A stretch of DNA of 64,000 bases from JAHELQ01 sp965603365 (GTDB taxonomy: Bacteria; Acidobacteriota; Aminicenantia; UBA2199): the NCBI GenBank assembly GCA_965603365.1, contig CBFDCR010000021.1:1-64000 (forward strand). The letters run 5' to 3'. Below the pieces are notes generated by a model. It was not told the DNA's origin and made no database searches. It saw only the letters and a list, made by a program, of their open reading frames with translations. Positions 22,447 through 30,600 of this stretch are shown in pieces. Position 1 is the first letter of the stretch. Each line of letters opens with the position of its first letter. Both the position numbers and the translations under genes were made by a program.

Positions 22447-25400
22447 TGAACTCGAGACCTGGAAACCTCAACAATAATATCGTCTGCATCATTCATTGCC
22501 ATGGATCGCGACCAAAACCGCTTTTCATTGGGTTTGATGAGGAATATCGTATCACCATTGTAATACTTGACGACCTTCCTGAAATAGACACTTTCTGAAA
22601 ATCTTTCATACGTATAATGGTCGACTTCTTTCAAGAGATTACTAATTTCAGGTTGGGAAGAAATTTTTTCAATGAAACCCGGCTTTTCCCGGTCTGAAAA
22701 ACGTACCGCCGCCATGTTGAGTGGAGAATAATGTTTTACATCGTAAATCGTGGCCCAAACGGTTGTTTCACCATATTGAAGTATATCGTTGATATCTTCA
22801 CATATGATCCTGGCATACTCCTCAAGTTCATCGATGGTGGGACGATTATAGGCCTCGGACGTTTCACCTTCCTGGAAAAGTTCAAGACTGTATCTCAGCG
22901 TATCTTCGACCAAATAACGTTCCCTTTGAGATAGACCGAGACCCCGGTATATTATTTCATCAATCTCCTTCTCGATGTGAGATGTATCCCTGGCTAAAGC
23001 CGGATTGCTCTTTTTTAAGGCAATGATTTCATCCACTTTCCCGGCCAGTTTCTCTATTTCGGACTCAGTCATTGAAAAAATCAAACCAGGTAGAAATAAT
23101 AATTCTTTTAACGTGACTCTCTCTCTTTCAATTCCCCATGTCGATGCTGTTAAAAACAAAAAATAAGCTGCGAATGATGAATTGGTATACGCGACCAACG
23201 CTTTTAAAATTTTAGAATCAACGTTTGCCGTAATACCAAAAACGGCATTCCTGTATACGCATTTAAAAGGAATATAACTGGCACAGAACCGTTTATTTTT
23301 TTGCCCTTCTTTAATAATAACCATCGGAGGGGAAAATATTCTGCCCTCGTGTGGTCTGTAGTTCGCATCTTTGCCTAATTTAAACAAATTATCTTCGCTG
23401 GTATAGAAACGTTCAATTTTCCTGGTGGGAACTAAGGGAAAATCAGCAAATTCAGGAACGTAACAACCATCATCACCAGGTTTATGTAAACCAATTCCAT
23501 AATGCCAGGTATCACGATTTGAATCAAAATACTCTTTCAATGATTTACCACGGCTCAAACGGTTAATAACGGCGAAATCTCTGTCGGTTGCCCACATTGC
23601 CACTTTCCAGATATTTGAATCTTCCTTCGCACACTCCTCCCGCGGTAAAAATTTAAAATCGGAACCATCGATCACCACACCTTCAACCATATTCTTTTTA
23701 ACAGGAGATTTGGGCGCGCAATAAATAATTCTTTCTTTGACAACATCAGGCTTTTTCGCACGGAAAAAAATTACACATACCGGGCCGACGGCAGAAGGAA
23801 TCAACTGCCCGCCATGCTCTTTCTTTGCCTTCCTGAGTACGGAAAAATTGTAGACAGCTTCCACATACGTGTCGTTAAACAAAAATTTTCTGAAGTTTTG
23901 ATACCCCCCGGTTTTATTAAATAGAATTTTGCTTGCGGCTACCAGGGCAATCTGACCTCTGGGAGATAATTGAGTCGCACGATGTAAAAATGCCAACACA
24001 TATTCCTGGGCAAAATCCAATTCTTTCAAATAGTCTTGCGCTTCTTTAGGTAGCCTTCCTCTTTTAAACGGGGGATTGCCTACCACCAAATCATATTCAT
24101 GTTTAGAAAAAATACCACCCGTCAAACTGCTTGAACGGAAGAGATTGAAACCCTGTCTCTCTTTTGCCGTTTCACCGGGATCGAAAACCAGGAAGGGAAA
24201 CCGGACCGAATTCCATATACGTTTGGGTTCCAGGTAATCCAGCATGGCCAGGTAAAGGCTGAAGGCCGTAACTTTGACGGCTTCCGGGTTTATCTCAACA
24301 CCATAAATCGAGTTGAGCAATATTTCTTTCAAATCGGTGGCGCCAATTCGTTCACCCTTATGACAAAATTTCCATCTATCCACCAACCGCCGGTAAGATT
24401 CCACCAGGAAAATGCCGGAACCGCAGGCAGGATCGATAACTTTTAAATTATAATCGGTATTGCTTTCATCCGCCCATGGTAGTTTTGCGTTTAAAATGAA
24501 TTCCACCAATGAAAGGGGTGTGTAAAAAGAGCCGTCTTTAGACACCTGTTCTGCACCGTTTTCGGTCCTCAAGAATTCTTCGTAGATTTCACTGATCAGT
24601 TCGATAGGGATGATACTGAAATCAAAGGCCCTCCATTCAAATAGACGGCCGCTGTCTGTTTGACCATCCCAGAAACAATTCTTTACAGCCTTGAGATGCG
24701 ACTCATCCACGGTTCTTATTTCATCTTCACCGACGGGAAAAAGATTTCCGTTAAACGATTTATCCAGTGTTTCAAATAAATTATACGTTGCATTTTTATC
24801 GTCAAGGATATCAAAGTAACTTTCTGCATTAGAAAGATACTTTTGATAAAATCCCGGGGTAGTGGCTTCCCGGTCTTCCAGGTAAAGTATAAAAAGAGAC
24901 CTGATAAGGAGACTGTGAACTATTTTCAGTCCTATTCCCCTGTCTATCAACTCTGCCCTTGTTTCTTTTAAGCTTTTTATCAATGCCCGATCGACCCTCT
25001 CCCGGGGGTCCATCAAATTTGCGTAGTCTTCCCGTTTCCAAAACCGGCCGGACTCAAGAGAAATCCTACCGAAGATATCGGTTAATTCAGCTAATCGTCG
25101 TTGGTCAAGGATGAAAGAGTACCTGTAAATCTCTATGGATTCCCTATTTTTACTTTCATCTTTAAAATTTATCGGTTTCCTGAAACAGTTGTAGATTCGC
25201 AGTTCCATTGGGCTGCTCACATAGAGGAACGGAACCCGGCGTTGATTCCAGATTTTTTTATGAATGGAACAGATTTCTTCGATTTCGTCCTTCCCAAAAT
25301 TCGTTATGGATTTGAAATAGATGGTAGGAAATTCTCCGGAAAAATAGATACCGTCGATATTGAATCCTTTGACCTCATCGATGGCCCGGCGCTGGGGCAT

Positions 25401-25484
25401 CGAAATGGCCCTCTCTCCATCATCCTCTAACGCAACATAGCCTCTTTCATAATCAAGAATTTCTAATATCTCGGTTCTATCCAT
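22443..25484 (-). CDS. N6-adenine DNA methyltransferase, Type IIG/Eco57I-like
   Basis: A 1013-residue protein. Motif I is DPACGSG (351-357) and motif IV is NPPF (470-473), the gamma-class adenine methyltransferase set. Residues about 300-330 (EFLRTENGAEQVSKDGSFYTP) match the N6_Mtase entry segment. The C-terminal 400 residues form a target-recognition and helical region, as in Type IIG enzymes. The first 100 residues (NIDGIYFSGEFPTIYFKSI, then FLYVSSPMELRIYN) resemble the N-terminal nuclease fold of such enzymes, but the E-X-K position reads Y-F-K, so it is probably inactive. The separate downstream nuclease gene would restore cleavage. Confidence 0.88.
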   Translation of the reverse strand: MDRTEILEILDYERGYVALEDDGERAISMPQRRAIDEVKGFNIDGIYFSGEFPTIYFKSITNFGKDEIEEICSIHKKIWNQRRVPFLYVSSPMELRIYNCFRKPINFKDESKNRESIEIYRYSFILDQRRLAELTDIFGRISLESGRFWKREDYANLMDPRERVDRALIKSLKETRAELIDRGIGLKIVHSLLIRSLFILYLEDREATTPGFYQKYLSNAESYFDILDDKNATYNLFETLDKSFNGNLFPVGEDEIRTVDESHLKAVKNCFWDGQTDSGRLFEWRAFDFSIIPIELISEIYEEFLRTENGAEQVSKDGSFYTPLSLVEFILNAKLPWADESNTDYNLKVIDPACGSGIFLVESYRRLVDRWKFCHKGERIGATDLKEILLNSIYGVEINPEAVKVTAFSLYLAMLDYLEPKRIWNSVRFPFLVFDPGETAKERQGFNLFRSSSLTGGIFSKHEYDLVVGNPPFKRGRLPKEAQDYLKELDFAQEYVLAFLHRATQLSPRGQIALVAASKILFNKTGGYQNFRKFLFNDTYVEAVYNFSVLRKAKKEHGGQLIPSAVGPVCVIFFRAKKPDVVKERIIYCAPKSPVKKNMVEGVVIDGSDFKFLPREECAKEDSNIWKVAMWATDRDFAVINRLSRGKSLKEYFDSNRDTWHYGIGLHKPGDDGCYVPEFADFPLVPTRKIERFYTSEDNLFKLGKDANYRPHEGRIFSPPMVIIKEGQKNKRFCASYIPFKCVYRNAVFGITANVDSKILKALVAYTNSSFAAYFLFLTASTWGIERERVTLKELLFLPGLIFSMTESEIEKLAGKVDEIIALKKSNPALARDTSHIEKEIDEIIYRGLGLSQRERYLVEDTLRYSLELFQEGETSEAYNRPTIDELEEYARIICEDINDILQYGETTVWATIYDVKHYSPLNMAAVRFSDREKPGFIEKISSQPEISNLLKEVDHYTYERFSESVYFRKVVKYYNGDTIFLIKPNEKRFWSRSMAMNDADDIIVEVSRSRVQ

Positions 25485-25509
25485 TTTTCATTCATTCAAC
25501 AACCAGGAC

Positions 25510-25548
25510 GTTTTATTTCAAACAAATTAATTATATATGAAATAAAAC
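25510..25548. promoter_or_regulatory. Inverted repeat around the restriction-modification promoter
   Basis: GTTTTATTTC and GAAATAAAAC are perfect inverted arms 19 bp apart. The loop carries a minus-strand TATAAT. It lies 26 bp upstream of the methyltransferase start, so a regulator binding both arms would cover the -10. Confidence 0.5.
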
Positions 25549-25592
25549 ACATTTTCAATAGAAACAGGCTCCTGGGGTTGACAGGATGCGGG

Positions 25593-25620
25593 GCTGTTGG
25601 GGACAGGCAAAAATCAGGCA
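25593..25620 (+). repeat. Direct repeat left of the AbiE module
   Basis: Begins GGCTGTTGGGGACAGGCAAA and ends CAGGCA. The same sequence recurs at 27195-27236 on the other side of the AbiE genes, there with a 14-bp insertion. Confidence 0.7.
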
Positions 25621-25653
25621 ATAAGTAGAGTGAGGTAGCCCGGGAAAATTGGT

Positions 25654-25680
25654 GTAGAGGACGCAGATCTGCGTCCACTT
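25654..25680. repeat. Dispersed palindromic repeat, copy 2
   Basis: Perfect core GGACGCAGATCTGCGTCC with a GTAG left arm and a decayed right arm. It ends one base before the abiEii stop codon (minus strand), so it may serve as a transcript end. Confidence 0.85.
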
Positions 25681-26481
25681 TTAACTTCGTAAAAGGAGGA
25701 GGAGGTTTGATTTCGTAAAGGTGAGGAGATCGTCCCGGGATTCTAAGAAGGGGATGACATCGTTTTTCACCTCTGCCCATTTTAAAGATTGGATCTTTTC
25801 TTCCAGCATTTTCAGCCAGTTGTTCCGGTCGATATCGGGAAAATCCCTGATCTTCTGGCGAACGGCATTGTTCAATTGGTTGAAATTGGGGATCAAGCCT
25901 TTCCATTTCGATAAATACCAGAACAGATCGTAAATATCCCGGCCTTTTGTATAACGCCTGGTAAAGACCGCATCCAACTTACCGGCAAACATGGAGGGCA
26001 GGTCATAGTGTTGGATTAACACGGGTAAATGAAGATCAACCACCGTTTTTTCACCATGCCATCCTGTCGGCGGATTGACATCAATCTCAATATGGATAGA
26101 TAATTTTTGGTGCGGACGGTGGGAAAGTCCTGATTCATAAAGCAGGCCCGTAAAACCAATAGCCGCCTTCTGCACCACCTTGTCTTCCTTTAATTTAAAT
26201 GTCGAAGAGTATCCGGCTTTCTCAAGTTGTTGAGCAATTCTCTTCATATAGCCGGGAAAATCGGTTGGGGCCCAATCATCCCCCCTGGAAAAATCAAGGT
26301 CCTCGGAATAGCGCCTGATCCGGTAAAGAAAACGCAGCGCGGTACCGCCGACAAAATAGAGGTAAGGAGTCATCCCCACCTTTTGCATCAAAAACAGGAT
26401 GTAATTTTGAAGATATTCCCGCAGGATATTTAATTTATGATGCTCGGCCTCGCGAACTTTTTGCAGGGCAATTTCCTTCAT
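25681..26481 (-). CDS. Nucleotidyltransferase toxin, AbiEii/AbiGii family
   Basis: A 266-residue protein with the DNA-polymerase-beta-like nucleotidyltransferase motifs of AbiEii: FVGGTALRFLYRIRRYSEDLDFS, giving the GG...DXD-type metal site, then AGKLDAVFTRRYTKGRDIYDLFW, which carries the conserved Lys and the RD..D motif. AbiEii toxins transfer nucleotides to RNA and block growth on phage infection. The gene overlaps the AbiEi antitoxin by four bases. All core motifs are intact, so the toxin should be active. Confidence 0.9.
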   Translation of the reverse strand: MKEIALQKVREAEHHKLNILREYLQNYILFLMQKVGMTPYLYFVGGTALRFLYRIRRYSEDLDFSRGDDWAPTDFPGYMKRIAQQLEKAGYSSTFKLKEDKVVQKAAIGFTGLLYESGLSHRPHQKLSIHIEIDVNPPTGWHGEKTVVDLHLPVLIQHYDLPSMFAGKLDAVFTRRYTKGRDIYDLFWYLSKWKGLIPNFNQLNNAVRQKIRDFPDIDRNNWLKMLEEKIQSLKWAEVKNDVIPFLESRDDLLTFTKSNLLLLLRS

Positions 26482-27107
26482 GCCGCCTGCTCCTCTAAAT
26501 AGGCGAGGGATGATTTCAGGATTTTCCCCCAGCCTCTGCGGCCAATCTTAGTCGAAAAATCTTTGAATCGATGGAGATTTAATTGGTCCAGGTTTTGCAG
26601 GCGCAGTTCAGCCAGCCACTCCGGGGAAAAGGGATTTTCCTGGCTGAAGAGATAAATTTTATCCAGCAGTGCCTTTTCCGGCAGGGCAATAGTTACGGTA
26701 TAACCCCGGTATTTTCGCTGCTCGTAGCCACAAAAAAATGAGGGCTGAACATGACGGTAAATGAACAAACTGTCCTGGACCGTAATGTCTATGCCCCTAC
26801 CGGAGGTGACAGAGGTGGGATTGGGGACATGCTCCGGGATCAGGTCGTAATACTGCAAGGCCCAATCCAGCGATAAATAGGAGGGATGAACCACCCGGTT
26901 GGCAATCACCGGCAAGGGGATCTCTTCCAGACGATAGGGACGGGCAATTAAATACCAGCCCCGACGGATCTGGATGAGTTTGCCGGCCCTGACCCAGCGG
27001 GAGAGCTGGATCTGGATATGCCCCGGGGGATCGGAAAAAATATTTAGCATGGAAGAGTGAAACAGCGGCCTCTGGGCAAACTCATCCATGAAACTTTTCC
27101 AATCCAT
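26478..27107 (-). CDS. Type IV antitoxin, AbiEi family
   Basis: A 209-residue protein with an N-terminal winged helix (LFHSSMLNIFSDPPGHIQIQLSRWVRAGKLIQIRRGWY), the typical AbiEi DNA-binding domain, and a C-terminal domain with EKALLDKIYLF, the AbiEi_3/4-type signature. AbiEi counteracts the nucleotidyltransferase and represses its own operon by binding inverted repeats. A perfect inverted repeat lies just upstream at 27114-27135. It is the first gene of the two-gene operon. Confidence 0.88.
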   Translation of the reverse strand: MDWKSFMDEFAQRPLFHSSMLNIFSDPPGHIQIQLSRWVRAGKLIQIRRGWYLIARPYRLEEIPLPVIANRVVHPSYLSLDWALQYYDLIPEHVPNPTSVTSGRGIDITVQDSLFIYRHVQPSFFCGYEQRKYRGYTVTIALPEKALLDKIYLFSQENPFSPEWLAELRLQNLDQLNLHRFKDFSTKIGRRGWGKILKSSLAYLEEQAA

Positions 27108-27113
27108 GGCAAT

Positions 27114-27135
27114 AACTTAACACATTTGTTAAGTT
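27114..27135. promoter_or_regulatory. Probable AbiEi operator
   Basis: AACTTAAC, six bases, GTTAAGTT: a perfect 8-6-8 inverted repeat seven bases upstream of the abiEi start codon. AbiEi autoregulation through inverted repeats is known for the family. Confidence 0.7.
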
Positions 27136-27194
27136 AATGCAATATGTCTCATCGATAACCTTTTAATCTATCACTTATAAGGAAGATGGGGGGC

Positions 27195-27236
27195 GGCTGT
27201 TGGGGACAGGCAAAAATAAGCCGCCAAAAATCAGGC
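27195..27236 (+). repeat. Direct repeat right of the AbiE module
   Basis: Second copy of GGCTGTTGGGGACAGGCAAA...CAGGCA, with a 14-bp insertion before the last part. Together with 25593-25620 it brackets the AbiE genes. Confidence 0.7.
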
Positions 27237-27296
27237 AGCCTTCATTCACATTTGACAGAAAGGCAAATAAATATTATATTTAGCAAAGAGGTAAAC

Positions 27297-27539
27297 ATGG
27301 AAACAGTGGTGATCGACACGTTGATTCAAGATAACGTGATACAAATCCCCAAACAATTCAACAACAAACGGGTCAAAATCATCATCATGGAGACGGAGGA
27401 GGCCGAAGACCAAAAGAGCGCCAGCCGCCGCAGATTGAATTTCAAAATAGACGAAACCCTCGAAGACGTAACCCCCTTCGCCGACGTCCAGGACACGGCA
27501 GCCTTCTCCAGGCACTTGAGAGAGAGACACTGGCGATGA
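27297..27539 (+). CDS. Antitoxin-like small protein
   Basis: An 80-residue protein. The N-terminal segment (DNVIQIPKQFNNKRVKIIIMETEE) reads like an AbrB-type or DUF2281-adjacent swapped-hairpin antitoxin start, and the tail (PFADVQDTAAFSRHLRERHWR) matches the form that ends antitoxins beside PIN toxins. ATG 27297 is chosen because AGAGGT precedes it. Its stop overlaps the next start as ATGA, the usual coupling to a PIN toxin, but that toxin is only a stub here. It may now act as a leader or regulator for the large gene that follows. Confidence 0.65.
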   Translation: METVVIDTLIQDNVIQIPKQFNNKRVKIIIMETEEAEDQKSASRRRLNFKIDETLEDVTPFADVQDTAAFSRHLRERHWR

Positions 27540-27640
27540 TATTTGCCGACACCTGCATACCGATCGATTATTTCAAAAACGACAAGATTAACGAATTATT
27601 GAAGATATTACATTCTTTGACTGATCTGGATGCCGAATAA
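27536..27640 (+). pseudogene. Truncated PIN toxin stub
   Basis: ATG 27536 gives MIFADTCIPIDYFKNDKINE, the typical first strand and helix of a VapC-type PIN domain, then a stop after 34 residues. The remaining catalytic part is absent. The start codon of the large downstream gene lies inside this stub in another frame, so ribosomes ending the stub could start the large gene. It looks like a PIN gene cut by insertion or recombination, leaving the antitoxin in place. Confidence 0.7.
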
Positions 27641-30600
27641 AAAATACGACTGGAAAAGATTCTGGTTCCCCAGGGGGGAATCAATCCCTCTCGCTCTAGC
27701 TGATGATGGCTATTTAATTGACCCCGATTCCGATCCACGAGATTTCTGGACATCTCAAATTGTGACATTTGAATCCATGTTAAATAAAAAATGCCTGGTG
27801 TTGTTGGGGGAACCGGGAATCGGTAAAACGTATACCATGGAAGAAGAAAGGAAAACATTTGGTAACAGATATAATGATAAAAAAATTAAAATCTTATGGA
27901 AAAATCTAGATGAATTCGGCAGCGAAGACAGACTGGTGCGGGAAATATTCGAACACCCGACCTTTACAGAATGGATAGAGGGAAATCATCAACTTCACCT
28001 TTTTCTGGACAGCCTGGATGAAGGTTTAAGGGAGATAAACACTCTGGGTAACCTTCTGGTCAACAAATTCAGAGATTACCCGATTGATCGGCTCCACTTG
28101 CGAATCGCCTGCAGAACAGCAGATTGGCGAAACAGTCTGGAACAAGGCCTAAAAAAGCTCTGGGGCGAGGAGAGTTTTGCCGCCTTTGAGATGGCCCCGC
28201 TTCAGAAAGATGACGTTATAACGGCAGCCAGGGCAAATGGATTGGACCCCGATTCTCTCTTTCGGGAGATAGAATCAAAGAATGTTATCCCTTTAGCCAT
28301 AAAACCGGTGACCCTCGAATTTCTTCTAAAAACATTCTCAAAGAGTCAATGCCTTCCCAGGAGTCAGAAAGATCTCTATCTTGAGGGGTGCCGACTGTTG
28401 TGTGAGGAAACGAATCAGAGCCGCCGTGACAGCCGTCATGTGGGCATATTCTCAGCCGAGCAGAAATTAGCAACTGCCTCCCGTCTGGCTGCGGTCTCTG
28501 TTTTTTGCAACCGCTATGCTGTCTGGACAAATGTTGACATGGGCGATGTACCGGCTGGGGATTTTACCACCAAAGAGGTTTGTGGTGGGACGGAAGAGGC
28601 ATCGGGAGAAAATTTTAAAATAGATGAATCCCTGATTAAAGAGACCCTCGGAACCGGCCTCTTCACCTCAAGAGGAGCCAACCGGATGGGTTGGGCGCAC
28701 CAGACGTATGCAGAGTTTATGGCGGCCCATTATTTATATAAACATCAATTGAATTTAACCCAGATAATGAGCCTACTCTCCCATCCCGGCGATAAAGATG
28801 GCAAAATTATTCCCCAGTTGTCTGAAACCGCCGCCTGGCTGGCCGGGATGGTGCCGGACGTTTTTCGGGAAGTCATGCAATCCGACCCGCAGGTCTTATT
28901 GCACAGTGATGTGGCGACTGCCGGATCTGAAGATAGGGCAGCCCTGGTGGATCATTTACTCCGACACTATGATGAAAAAAGACTAATGGATACCGACTTC
29001 ACCAATTATCAATATTATTCCAGGCTTTCTCATCCCGGTCTGGCCGACCAACTGCGGGCATACATCCTGGATAACACCAAAAACCGGGATGTGCGCCGCG
29101 TCGCGATAAAGATTGCCGAAACCTGTAAAGTAAAAGAAGTCCAGGATGACCTGATAAACGTCATTTTCGATAAAAAACAGCCCCAGGAGATTCGGGTTAA
29201 AGCGGCATATGCCATAGCCGGGGCAGGCGACGACGATGCCAGATTAAAGCTTAAGCCACTGGCTTTTGAGGACTCAATGGATGATCCTAATGATGAATTA
29301 AAAGATTGTGCCCTCAAGGCCCTGTGGCCATCCCTGATTTCGGCGGAAGAACTGTTTTCAATCCTAACTTTCCCCAAAAACCGCAATTTTCACGGAGCCT
29401 ATTTAGAATTCACAAGAATAAATCTGGTAAAGTATCAGTGGAAAAGTGGTGACATCATATATGCCCTGAAATTGGTAAAAAAATTTGGAAGCCATACACT
29501 TTTACCACACTCTTTTAGCGAACTAATGGATTCCATTCTAATCCAGGCATTCGAGCAACTTGATGAGTCGGGAGTTTTAGAAGCCTTTGCTCAAGTGATG
29601 ATTTCGAGAGATAATTTCAACTTTTACTGTTCATTTAAAAATGTATCAAAATCATTTAGAAAAGCGTGGTTGGATAATGATGAAAAGCGGCGGTGTGCGC
29701 TTAAAAAAATCGTTACATTATTTCCGGATAGGGTGGGGAGCGATATTTTAGTACGTGTTCAAGCCCCCCCACTATCTTTAGAAAAAGATAAAAATTGGAT
29801 GATTGAGTGCTTAAAGGAAACACCATCTGATCGAGAGAAAGAGGCATGGGCTAAACTTATTTCCTCATTACGGAATCCAGAAAACTTTGAGTACGTGAAT
29901 GCTATTATTAAAGCCTGTGAGACAGAGGCGGTGTTACGGGATAAATTCTCATATTGGATAACACCGGTAAAACTTGATTCCCCAGAAGCAGAAGAAATGA
30001 AATCAGATTATGACTTATTTCAGGGAAAGAAAATATCATCAAAGCCTGAATCAAAGAAACCATCTGCGGCTAAACAAATATCCACCCTTCTGGATCAATT
30101 TGAATCGGGAGATCTATCTGCCTGGATAGAGCTTAATAGAGTACTGGCGGTGGGGTCGAGTGACCGGCAATATGAAGATATGTTCCAGGCAGATTTAGAA
30201 GAGCTTCCCGGATGGGAAGACGTGGATAATCCAACGAAGGAGGGAATTCTTAAAGCCGCCCGGAGATATGTGTTGGATAAAGAAGCGGAAACTAAGAAGT
30301 GGCTTGGTACAAGTAACGTCAATTTACCCGATTTTGCCGCTTATAGGGCCATCCTGCTTCTGTTTCAAAAACATCCTGATTGTCTGTCTTCTTTTTCCAA
30401 TGCTGTGTGGGAGAAGTGGCTTCTGACAATTTTGTTCTTTCCAACATATGTATCAGAGGAAGACGATAATCCCCAAAATAAGATTATAAAGCAAGCCTAC
30501 AGCAAGGTTCCCGATAAATTTTTGGAAATCTTGTCGCTTTTGGTCGATTTTGAGATTAATAAGCAGATGAGTACTTCGATTCTAAGTAAAATAGAACTTT

